In this document: one piece after another, positions 32,837 through 43,453 of the stretch
How the letters are laid out: every line of letters starts with the position of its first letter
How positions within the stretch are numbered: position 1 is the first letter of the stretch
NCBI RefSeq assembly: GCF_021134715.1
Contig: NC_060021.1
Span: 124,001-188,000 of the forward strand
Source: Daphnia pulex
Lineage: Eukaryota > Arthropoda > Branchiopoda > Diplostraca > Daphniidae
DNA: 64,000 nt
Direction: 5' to 3'
The notes under the pieces: model-generated
What the model was told of the DNA's origin: nothing
Seen by the model: only the letters and a program-made list of their open reading frames with translations
Database searches by the model: none
Position numbers and translations under genes: made by a program

Positions 32837-35084
32837 CGGAAAAGAAAGAAAAAAAGAAAGAAGAAGAAGAGATTGAAAAAGAGAATCCAGCACACACACA
32901 GCACAGTGCAGCTCACTGTGTCATCAATGACCAAGCAAAAAGGGAAAATGAGAAAACCCTCCAGCACCAGCAGCAGCAGCAGCCCTGGCCACACAGCTTG
33001 TCTCACAAGAGCACAGCACCTGGTAGTTCCATTTTTCCCCCTTCAGTCGAACCCACAGTCGAACCAGGCCTTTATTTTCTCCTTGATCTCTTATTCTCCT
33101 CCATCCTCCTGCGCAATTCTCTCCATTTGTCTGTGTACATAATAGCCGACAGCATCTCTTTCAATAGGCCTAGACATATAATAATAAACCGCGCTGTTGT
33201 ACTACACAAGGTTTTCAATTGTCTGCTATATTATTGCCATCATCGAACTGATCTCTGCCCAGCAGAGTACAACTGCGCGATGCCTATCGCTATACACGTC
33301 CAATAATAAATATAATAACCCCCTCGACCTTGTTTTATGGAATCTCCCTTCAACCCCCACAGCGAAAGTCGGGCGTTCCAATTTTCTTACTCTAAAATCT
33401 ATGGCCATCAGAGAATAAGAAATGTTAAGCTTATTCTTTCCATGGTTATGATTTCGACCCTCTTCAACTTTTATTTGTTGGGTCTATGAAGTATACCCTC
33501 CCTTCGTATATGATATAGACGAGACCCTTTGAGGCGCTGGCATGAAACAATTTGTATATGGCAGGCGGGGTAGAAACAGAATAGTAAAAAAAAGAGCCTT
33601 AAATATAACACAGATGTAGTATAACTTCAAGGGGTGTTATTATATGATATGATATGTACGGTAGCCGGCATCACGACAAGATTCGGCGGCTGATTTCGTC
33701 AAAACATCACACAGGGAAATTCGGTGGTTTTTTCGAGAGAGAGAAATAGATCGCCGAGGAATAAAATTTATCAAATCGACCCTTGAGGGTGAACGAGGGG
33801 AAGAACAATATATACATTTCACATATATATATAAGAAACAAGCCGCCGAATCACAAAAGAAGAGATATAGACAAGTCAAGCATTCTACTGGAAGTCGTAG
33901 ATATATAGGCAAACTCGGTAAGCTCCGACATCCGACTGAATTTCATTGAAAATGCATTGATGTTTTGTGACTCAAGAGTCACTCTGCCATATTAAATCAA
34001 ACAGAGATTGGCTATATGACAAATTTAATCGCTTATATTGGTTGTTCCGACTTCCGACTGTTGCTGCTGGATGACGACATCCATCTCATCTGCTATTGAG
34101 GGATCAAAATAAATATTTGAAAAAACAACCAACAAAGAGAACAGCGTCGTTTTCTTTTGTTTATCCACTCTCACGAAATATACAAATGAATACTTTAGGG
34201 GGAAGATGATGATGATCGTCAAAAGATTAAGGATCATTATATAACCGCGGTTATATTACGAGTCGTTCATTTTTCTTTTTCAATTTCGTCCATGAATATT
34301 TAAAAAACACCAACTTTATTTTCATGTTGATGAAATAATCGTCTCTCTATACGATATGACATAACCATCAAGTAAAATACCCCTATAACGCTATTATATC
34401 TTGGGCGATCCATACCTATATCCGATCGATAGACACAGCGCAGTTTTGGATGTTTTTGCTACGGTGATGATGAAGGTATCGTCTCTCTCTTTTTAATTAA
34501 AAACGAGCGGCGCTATCACAGATGAGAGAGGGGGGGGGGAATAGATAACATTCTCCGAAAGACTCTTGTCTCCATCACGATGGGGAATATAAACATAAAC
34601 ACACGTAAGAAGTGGACGTCAAAGTAGATGTTTGACCCGTACACATCAACTGATTGCCATCTGATCTCTCCGCACCGTCACAGCGTGCGCAGCAGTTGTT
34701 GCCCTATTGTCGAGCTCATCTTATTATGACGCGCAAGTTCTTCAGCCATCAATTCGAAGGCATACGAGAAGAACCCAGAAATAAAAATAACACGAAATGA
34801 GAGGAGAGAGAGGAAAAAAGTGAGGGGGGAATGAAAAGAAATCGACAAATTAGGAATTGAAATGGTGTTTGATGCTGTCGTCGTTTGGGGTGGGCTATAG
34901 TCACTCGATTCCATCCGGGGTAGCAATCATCATTTTTTTCTTACGCTTTCTTGCGCTTTTTTAAATATAGGATTAAATAATACGCTCAAATTGAGCGCGT
35001 ATCGCGGAAGAAGCTGCATTCAAACTGGCTATAAAGGGGGTGGAGATGTGGCATGAAGTAATTATTTTGACCGCTAGGTGGCTG

Positions 35085-35430
35085 CCATTTTTATATTGAA
35101 CTTTTTTGGGATTATATATTGAACTTTTGGGGGGTTTTATATTGATTTTTTTTTGCTTTTTATATCAACTTTTTGTTTTTTATATTATACTCTTTTTGCT
35201 TTTAATATAATACATTTTCAGTTTTTATATTGAATTTTTTTTATATATATATTGAATATTTTTTTATATATATTGACTTTTTTTTGGGTTTTATATTGAC
35301 TTTTTTTGCTTTTTATATCAACTTTTTTTTTTATATTACACTCTTTTTGGTTTTTATGTAACACTTTTTTCAGTTTATTTATTCTTTTCTGTTTTATATA
35401 ATGATATTTTGAAAATCATTATTATATGGA
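35085..35430. repeat. Subterminal AT-rich motif array, right
   Basis: Mirror of 18860-19215: repeated TTTTATATTGA-type motifs. The outer part differs slightly from the left array. Confidence 0.7.
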
Positions 35431-35456
35431 AAAAGTGGCGGTTTTGGGCTTCCATA

Positions 35457-35462
35457 TGTTTA
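35457..35462. repeat. Target-site duplication TGTTTA, right
   Basis: Direct repeat of 18819-18824. Confidence 0.8.
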
Positions 35463-35490
35463 TTGTTGATTGAATCACTCACAGTTTCAC

Positions 35491-36232
35491 CACAGACTAA
35501 GAATAGAAAGACCACGATCGTCCCTATAGGGCTGAGAGGAACCGTCTTGGATCATGCTCGTGGCTCCCGCTGCGGCGCTGCGATCGATTTAGAGGAGACT
35601 TTTCGGTGAATTTTCCTTTATCCCTACTGATTAGAGTCTTCACACACCTTAATTTTAAAAATTGACTTTTTGTGCTAAGTTTTTACTTTTTACTTTGTTA
35701 TTTTGTTCGTGATTTCTTGATTATGTAATAAAAATTTCAAATAGATTGGTTTATTTATTTGTGCCTTAAAAAATTGGTTTTTTAGACACCCTTTCTCGCT
35801 TATTTTGTGACGAATAATAATGAATCGTGAAACGCTGGATTCTTGTGTCGTTTGGAATTCAGGATAATTTAGGCGCCAAATGAATAGTCTATTAGTCCAG
35901 CGTTTCACGATTCATTATTATTCGTCACAAAATAAGCGAGAAAGGGTGTCTAAAAAACCAATTTTTTAAGGCACAAATAAATAAACCAATCTATTTGAAA
36001 TTTTTATTACATAATCAAGAAATCACGAACAAAATAACAAAGTAAAAAGTAAAAACTTAGCACAAAAAGTCAATTTTTAAAATTAAGGTGTGTGAAGACT
36101 CTAATCAGTAGGGATAAAGGAAAATTCACCGAAAAGTCTCCTCTAAATCGATCGCAGCGCCGCAGCGGGAGCCACGAGCATGATCCTCATTGGCTGTATA
36201 GGAGAAAGTCGTCTTTCTATTCTTAGTCTGTG
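35491..36232. mobile_element. Foldback (MITE-like) element, 7-bp target duplication
   Basis: A 742-bp inverted repeat with arms of about 350 bp (35491-35839 and 35896-36232) around a 56-bp loop. The ends are CACAGACTAAGAATAG and its complement; GTTTCAC flanks both ends (35484-35490, 36233-36239). Near the outer ends the arms differ by substitutions and about 12 nt, while the inner ~290 bp look the same. No coding capacity. It sits 34 bp from the giant element. The family is not assigned. Confidence 0.82.
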
Positions 36233-36239
36233 GTTTCAC

Positions 36240-36567
36240 TTTCACTTGAATAGAATCTTGATTCTTGAATAATGTGTTTGTTGGGTTTCTGAATTGTAGT
36301 CTGCAATCTACAATCACGCACATTGCCAGATTGCAACAAATGAGTAAAATTGGTTACTTACAAAACAAAATGGAATACAATTAATAAAAATGTTACAAAT
36401 GATGGCCCATCGGTATCAATCAAAATACATTTAGCATGTTAGATTTTTAACAATCTTTCTTTATTTAACGTCGCCATTATGAAGAATTAAGAATTGCATA
36501 GCAAACAATTATGAAAGACACGGAGAATACCGAATCGGGAATAAGATTTTTCGAATTACAAAAATTG
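36240..36567. other. Spacer downstream of DCAF5
   Basis: Unique AT-rich sequence, probably the DCAF5 3' UTR in its last 150 bp. Nothing else seen. Confidence 0.45.
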
Positions 36568-38575
36568 TTAAGACGAAGAACTCGAGCTGTTGGTTCTCCT
36601 GCGGAACTGTCTCTTTCTGTTCTCCTGTAACGATCGAAACACTATTGGATCTTGATCCCTTTCTTGCGTTGGTCTTTCGACATCATCATCTTCTGACGAC
36701 GATGTCTTTAAGGTGAGTTTTACTGGAAAACAACGAGTGTACAACTGAGACGGCAGTTCTAATTTTGAGGACTCGTCCAAGTTGTTGAATTGAATTCCAC
36801 TAGGTCCAGCAACTGGTTCCTCGGCATCGGACGAGGAAGAACTTGACGGTGTGGAGACTGAGTCGATTTCAAACGATTCTTCATTTTCAGAACTCGCTGG
36901 AGAACTCGATTGCGAGGTACTGTATTCATTATCATCACCATGATCGGAATCGTCTTCCTCATCCTCATCATCTTCATCCTCTGAATCAGTTGTTTCTTCT
37001 TCTCCTGAACTGATCCAGGAGGAACGCTCCACTAAGAGATCGAAAAAGGCCAACATCTTTTTGTCTTCATCCGTCGTTCGGAAATTGGGGCTAGGAGCAA
37101 GAATCATCTAGGAAAAAAATTGTAAAAGAAATAATTACACGAGTCGAATGAAAATGACCAAATAAAAAGTAAACTAACGTTGCAATCTCTTGTTAATCGG
37201 CTCAACCGTTTCCGAGGTTTCGGGTCTTCCGCCGATGATCGGTCAAGGCCTCCTGATGATCCAGGGAAAGCAAACGGAGTCCAGATCTGTTAGAAATTTA
37301 GAAAAATACATTTAAAACCAAATCTTTATCGTAATTTAGGAGCTTAGATTACCTTAATCATTTTTTCTACTCCACACGAAGCCAATGAACAGGTGAGGGA
37401 ATTGTATCGGACATGATTGACTACGGAACGATGTCCTTTCAATACCATGTGTGCATTTTGAACAACGTGATTATCATCATCTTCACTTGTTGTAGGGATT
37501 CTCCAGATGTAAATATTGTGGTCATCCGAGCCTGAAATGGCGTACTCGTCCCTGTCGCCAGCAAAGCAACAGCTTTTCATAGTACAGGCGTTGTTGTAGT
37601 CTTCGGCACGTAGTTGAATTTCTCCTTCTCGGTAGAGGTAATAGATTTTAGGCGGTTCCCTTCTTCGTAGACAAAGGAGTCGGTCACCCAACGAGTTGAA
37701 TCGGACACTCATTGCTCCTTTCTCATTGGGATAACGGTGAAGGCACCTTGTTAATTAGAAAGTTAATACATTTCGCAAATAAATATAAAATGTTTCATGC
37801 AATACGTTAATGGATTACGTAGATCCCACAATTCTGGGCCGTCTTTGGCACTGGCGGAGGCCACAAGTCTTCCTTCAATTGGGTGAAACATGATTGAATG
37901 AAAAGGAGATCGCTTGGAAGCGAGGATTGTCTCTGCTGACACGCTGCATCGCATGTCAAAGACTCTTAATTTCCCATCGTCGCACGCTGTAGCAAAGATA
38001 TTTTGACTGCCAGGTTGCAAGGATATGCTGTACACAGGCTTTTCATGAAGGAAATAGTCAACAGGTTTGGCTCTAGAAAACAAACAGAATAATTATAGTA
38101 TTCTTCAGTGTTTTGTTGAATTAAAAACTTGCAATTTTGTGTCATGGATTATGGTCTGCAAATCATTTCCACCCGAAAATATCCTTTGATTGTCCTGACT
38201 AATGGCTAAACAAAATACATTTGAACCATGTTCAGCTTCCATGGTAATGGGTTTGCTCTTCTGGTGATTATTAAAGGCTTCTGAAATGGACCATAGCAAT
38301 ACTCTCCTATCATCACTCCCTGAATGAAAACAAACCATTAAAAAAGAATTCTATGAGGCGAAATTTTTTATTAAAAAACCAGAAACAAAGATGGTCCCGT
38401 CGTCTGAAAATTCTACGGCATTCACACAACCATAATGAGCAAGCAAATCCTTTTTGAACAAGGAACAAGACTTTTCACACCAGTCCGCAAATATACCATC
38501 ACTAATTTCACTACCTATCAAATTTCGAGTTACAAACCGATCAACGAGACTGTATTTTCTTTTAGACCGCAACAT
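36568..38575 (-). CDS. DCAF5: DCAF5, WD40 substrate receptor for CUL4-DDB1
   Basis: Six exons (38575-38380, 38319-38133, 38072-37806, 37746-37353, 37286-37179, 37107-36568) give 563 aa. WD40 blocks: DLLAHYGCVNAVEFSDDGTI, GSDDRRVLLWSISEA, FSGGNDLQTIIHDTK, IFATACDDGKLRVFDMR, RLVASASAKDGPELWDLRNP, AMSVRFNSLGDRLLCLRRR, TMKSCCFAGDRDEYAISGSD and VLKGHRSVVNHVRYN with IKIWTPF. Two WDxR-type dipeptides fit a DDB1-binding receptor. Human DCAF5 shares CTMKSCCFAGDRD and AMSVRFNSNGTQLLALRRR-like text. After the propeller comes an acidic Ser-rich tail, shorter than in vertebrates. The second intron appears to use a GC donor (TT/GCAAGT), which alone keeps the frame. The gene is head-to-head with the BUB1-type gene, 426 bp apart. 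Confidence 0.9.
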
Positions 38576-39001
38576 TTTCACACGTGTCTTTTAATTCAAT
38601 TTTAGACACAAAATCCGAATAAGAAATAAGATTTGAGAACCTAAACAGTTGCAGACGACTTAAAGCAAATTTGCGAATGCCAATTTTATTTTTCGGGGAT
38701 TTAAAACAACAATATTATTCTCGAATAATTTCATTAATTATATCTAAATTTTTCAAATAAATTTAATTTAAAAATAAACTGCTAAACAAATTATTCAAAT
38801 CATATTGACAAATTACACATTTGTTGGATACGGAATGGCAACGTGGGGAGTCCAAGCTTGATTCGAAATTTCTATTACATTTTCTGAAAGGAAAGCAACA
38901 GCTTTGGCGGTTATCTAGAGAAGTAGACAAAGTGTTTTAGTGTTCTGTCTCCCATGGACGTATTTTACTTGATAAGTTAGCTTTTTTTAATTGGACTGAA
39001 A
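38576..39001. promoter_or_regulatory. Shared promoter region of DCAF5 and the BUB1-type kinase
   Basis: 426 bp between two divergent start codons, so one short region must serve both. No specific factor site is claimed. Confidence 0.65.
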
Positions 39002-42000
39002 ATGGGAGACAATTACGAATGGGAACTCAGCAAAGAAAACATTCAGCCATTAAAGCATGGAAGAAATATCGGCAGCTTGTTGACAGCCCTAACCGTCGGT
39101 GAAGATCATGCCAAGCATCAACGAAATGAACAGCGAAAGTATTGACCTTTAAACACATTTACTAGTTTTCAGAAATTGTAATTTCATTGATTGTGTAGGG
39201 CTATGGAACTTGACATCATGGCTTATGATGGCTCAGATCCACTTGAACTGTGGAGCCGATACATCCAGTGGGTGGAAGAAAATTATCCACAGGGTGGCAA
39301 GGAGAGTGATTTGCAGATGGTGCTGGAACAGTGCCTTGAAAAGCTGAGAGACTCAACTCAATACCAGTCTGATCCTCGCTTACTCGAGATATATCTACGC
39401 TACTTGGATCTGACTGAGAACAATGCAGAATGGTACAACCAACTCTATGGTGCTGGCTATTTTCACAAATTGGCCAGTTTTTATATTCATTGGGCTGAGA
39501 CATTGGAGGCTTGTTCCAATTTTAAAGAAGGGACCCGAATCTACATGCTAGGTCTGCAAAATAAAGCAGAGCCTCTTATCAAACTGGAAGAAAATTTTAA
39601 ACATTATCAAGTATGCTTTCCAAAAATTTCATATTAGACTTTTCACTAATTAATTTCCTCTCACCATTTCAGGCTCGAGTGGCCAGTGCCCTTTTCAAAA
39701 CAATGACCAACCCTGTTCCCTTGGACGAGAACAATGAGCCAAGCCGTAACGCCTTCGGGGAATTGGAGACGGAAAGCAAAGCCCCAAGCATTCGTTCAGG
39801 AACAACTGTACGGAAATTTCAAAACAATCGTCTTTTACCACCAGCATCGACTGTTTCCAAAGGAAACAACAAGCCCATCTTTATTTTAGACGACGAAAAC
39901 AATCCTGGTGGTGGGACTCAATCAACGCTCATCAGTTCCAAAGTAGCTCTCCCCATTCAGTCGGTGATGAAGGCGGAAAATTCGCTCAAACCAACCAAAT
40001 GGACTGAAGCCCAGTCGGTAGTCAACGAAGTTGTTCCGGCTATTCCCGCTCAACCCAGCTTTCAGGTCACTCATTTTTAAATATCCATGTTTATTATTCC
40101 ATCTGCTTAAACATTTAATTCTATCTCAGGTTCATGTGGATGATGACATTCCATTGCCGTCTAGTCAGCGCAAAGCGACCGACGGTTTCAGTGGAGCGCT
40201 AAAGGACAAGTCGGCCGCGCCAACCAAATTGAACCCTCAGACGCTGTTTGAGCGTGAAAACCCCAAAGTCAAATTGATGTGCGATCTCAATAAGATCACG
40301 GTAGGCCACCGGGAATTCAGTTTTGAAGAGATTCGACGTCAGTGCTACGAGCGCTCCGGCCGTTATCCCACTGTAGCTGCAGCCCAAACGGAAACGCCAG
40401 TCACCCCAATCTCTTCCGCCGCGCTCCTGAACGTCCGGTCCAAAGAAAAGAGCTTGAAGAATCGAACACCATCCGATGTTTCTGCCATCACCCCAAAAGC
40501 TAAAACTCCCAAAATTGTTGCACCACCACCGCCGCTCAAACCCAACGAAAAATGGCATTGCGACATTGAGGCGTTGTACCCGGGGGGTCGGGAGTTGAGC
40601 TTTGAACAGTTGCGCGCTCAATATTACGCAGCCAGAGCAGTCCCTTCTAAACCGACTGTTACTCAATCGCCCGTACCAGAAGCCCCTCCAGTTGAAGTGC
40701 AAATCTCCGCATTGGCTTTGTCGGAGCAGAATCCTGCATTGCCATCTGATCCTATTCCTATTCTACCTTGTGAACCGAAGAAAGATGCACCTACTACACG
40801 CGAAATTTCGGTTCAAACTGATTTGTTTGGATTGGATTTTGATATCCAGTTGGTACCCCGTCGAAGAGTGGCTAGTCCACCCTGCAAGGTACCCTCACCT
40901 CGTCCAGTGGAACAAAACAGCCCAACTGGTGGGAGCGGATCCTCTCCAACTGTCAACACTAAACAAGCTCTTTCAAGTGTCAAGAGTTGGTTCAACGCCA
41001 GCGTTCTCCTGCCAGAACCGAAAACTGAGCCCAAACCGGCCAGAAAGTCCCTATTTTCTATTTTCAAAGATCCTTCGATGGTTGACGTCCCCGACGAAAG
41101 TGCTCCCGTCTCCAAATCTTCATTGCCGAAACCATTTGCCGTGTTCACCGAACCGGAGGAAGCGGCCATTCAACCCAAACGCTTCACCATTATGGATGAG
41201 AACGCTCCATTCGACCAAGAGAACGTCGTTTCTCACGCCCCGTCAGTGCCAAAGGTTCGCAAACCGCTGTCTGCCATTGTTTCCATCATGCCAACCTGTC
41301 AAGAGAATCCGATTCCGGAAGAGGACAATTTCAAAGAGAATGTCCCGCCTGCCTCTCACGTCCAGGAGCCTGTCGTCAAGAGACAACTGAGTGGCATCTT
41401 GGTCCCTTCTATCGACATCCCATGTGATCCTGCCGGTCTGGTGGAAGAAGACATGAACACGGAAGAGGAGGAGGAGCCAGGAGCCGTAGTCCAACCTCCT
41501 CATCCCTCGTCTGGTGTCAGTCGAGCTCTTTTTGCCGGAGACGAGGATGAACAGACACGCCATTATTGCGTCCAGTTAAATGACGATGTCGATTTCACCG
41601 TTCCTTCCGCCATGGCTTTTGCCAATAACCTTCGCATCCAGAGCACTCCGCTTCTGACTTCTCGACAGCAGCAACCTCTGGCAGCCGTAGAAGAAGCCAC
41701 TTTTAATTTGCCTCGAGGTCGAGCACTTCAGGCCAGCGCGGAATCTACTGGCATCGCAGTTTCAGTCGCTGCTCCGGCCGCTTCGTCTAGGACTTTGAGG
41801 GGATTGAGTCCCATCGATGAAAGATCTCGAGAATATTATTCCTCCTCCGGCAGCAGTGCTGGAACCACTGGATTGGCTCATCAAAGTCGCTTGAGTGTCG
41901 GCCGCAGCCTTCACTGTACCGATGTTGCCCGCATCTATCCGCCGCATTTCGATCCTTTTGATATGGATCACCGCAACACTCAACTCACTCAACTGGCCAT

Positions 42001-43236
42001 CCCACTTCACGAACGCAACGGGTTCTACCCCGTCAGCGGTCGGTTGCCGTGGTTGCGGAGCAATTCGAGCGTCCAGCTTGGCGGGAATCAGTACGTCATC
42101 AAGCAGCAAATAGGCCAAGGTGCTTATGCCAAAATCTACGAAGCCAACGAGGAAGGCCAGCGTCTTGTCCTCAAAGTCCAAGATTCCGACGGCATTTGGG
42201 AGTATTACATCACATCTGAATTACAGCGTCGATTGGCCGACTCACCAACCGTAATTTATTTCCATTTACTTAATTATTTTCCCTGTAATTACATTTTTAA
42301 AATCTTATTGCAGTCCGGCTCGGTGATGACGGTTAATTGCGGATATTTTTACGACAGCGGTAGTATTCTGGTCAACCAATACCTTCCCCATGGAACCTTG
42401 TTGGATCTCATTAATAGCTACAAATTAAAGGTAAACAATTTTAAATAAATTTGCATAAGAATAATGAAATAACCAACTTTTTTAAAAAAATATGAATAGA
42501 ACACAAGTATGCCGGAATCGCTCGTGTATCACTTTAGTTTGCAGTTGCTCTCTATTGTGAGTGATATGCACGAGTGTGGCATTCTGCATGCCGACATCAA
42601 GCCGGATAATATTTTACTGCAGAGTCCTTTGACGTCCATCCTTCACTCATCCGAGAATTGGACTGCCGAGGAAGTTTTAGCTCAAGATAAACGCACCCTG
42701 AAGCTCATCGATTTCGGTCGTAGCATCGATCTGGCTCTGTATTCCGACAGGACCGCTTTCATGCACGTCTTTCAAGATGACAAATGCCCAGAAATGAGGG
42801 ACGGCAAGCCGTGGAGTTACCAGGTTAAATTTTAGCCAAAATTTTTGTTAGTTCTACTTTGAACTTAATTTCATAACTTTTAATTTTCAGTTGGACTATT
42901 ATGGATTGGCCACCTCTATTTACACGATGCTGATGGGAGTCCACTGCAAAATAATTTACTCAGAAGCTCAGTGGAAAGTGCCCACCTTGAAACGGTAAAT
43001 TTTTTCCTTTGTTAATGTTGTGAAATGTTTATTGACAGTTGCACCGTTTTTTATCCAGTGGACATAATAGCGTTTGGCGCGATTTAACCACAACTTTGCT
43101 CAATGCCTCAGCGGGCTCAACCCTGGACTTGGAACAGTTCCGACACGCTCTGGCCACTCAATTGGTGTCTTCCATCAAGCCTCGCGAATTCAACGACAAG
43201 ATGCGTGAACTCGAGCGCTATCTCGTCCATAAATAA
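39002..43236 (+). CDS. BUB1/BUBR1 (MadBub-type) spindle checkpoint kinase
   Basis: Eight exons (39002-39138, 39199-39610, 39673-40065, 40130-42250, 42314-42430, 42500-42823, 42891-42994, 43059-43236) give 1261 aa. A KEN box sits at residues 11-13 (LSKENIQPLKHGRN), as in Mad3/BUBR1, followed by the Mad3/BUB1 TPR domain (about 45-165). A GLEBS-like Bub3-binding motif (DLNKITVGHREFSFEEIRRQ) is near 365, and a similar block (YPGGRELSFEQLRAQYY) near 460. A second KEN (DNFKENVPP) is near 715. The kinase domain (about 970 to the end) has GQGAYAKIYE, VLKV, HADIKPDN and LIDFGRSID, so the usual catalytic Lys, Asp and DFG are present. One protein thus has both BUBR1-type degron motifs and a BUB1-type kinase, suggesting a single-copy MadBub. 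It acts at kinetochores to delay anaphase through APC/C-Cdc20. Confidence 0.88.
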
Positions 43237-43453
43237 TGAAAAAGGTTTATTCACACTTTAATTCATGTTTGACGTCCTGCCCTTCTTATCATATGAAAAT
43301 GAACGCCTTGTTTCCTTCCCCATACCCTGCACTTGAATTATTTACCTATCGGAAAACAAATAAATCTGATTCCAATATACTAAATTTTTCAAATATTCAC
43401 ACAACAAACAAAAACGAATAACCCACAAAACAAGAAACAATTTTCAGATTCTT

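Larger units (their letters stand above)
18825..35456. mobile_element. Giant 16.6-kb DNA transposon with ~4.4-kb terminal inverted repeats
   Basis: Termini are TATGGAAGCCCAAAAC and its complement, flanked by a TGTTTA duplication. Arms 18825-23304 and 30996-35456 are inverted copies: positions sum to exactly 54300 from about 19300 to 23304, so no net indel occurs over 4 kb. The interior (23305-30995) holds an intact spliced integrase-like gene, a RING/C2HC gene, and broken CCDC25 and QARS copies. From memory, the IS3EU superfamily makes 6-bp duplications, ends in TAY...RTA and uses an IS3-like DDE enzyme; all three fit here, but no search was run. The arms also hold a broken HSP90 5' piece. 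Other readings, such as two nested events or a palindromic duplication, are possible, but the precise duplication and terminal match favour one mobile unit. Confidence 0.78.
30996..35456. repeat. Right terminal inverted repeat arm (~4.46 kb)
   Basis: Reverse complement of 18825-23304. It carries the same HSP90 fragment, non-coding block and AT-rich subterminal array in mirror order. It ends GGGCTTCCATA at 35456. Confidence 0.9.

Noticed and set aside
18825-35456. The long palindrome as an assembly artefact
   Set aside because: Rejected as the main reading because the outer ends differ between arms, the loop is unique, and there is an exact target duplication. It cannot be excluded without reads.
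40199-42181. Frames antisense or out of frame to the BUB1-type gene, including a 262-aa one at 40602
   Set aside because: They are shadows in a 2.1-kb exon whose in-frame translation shows clear family motifs.
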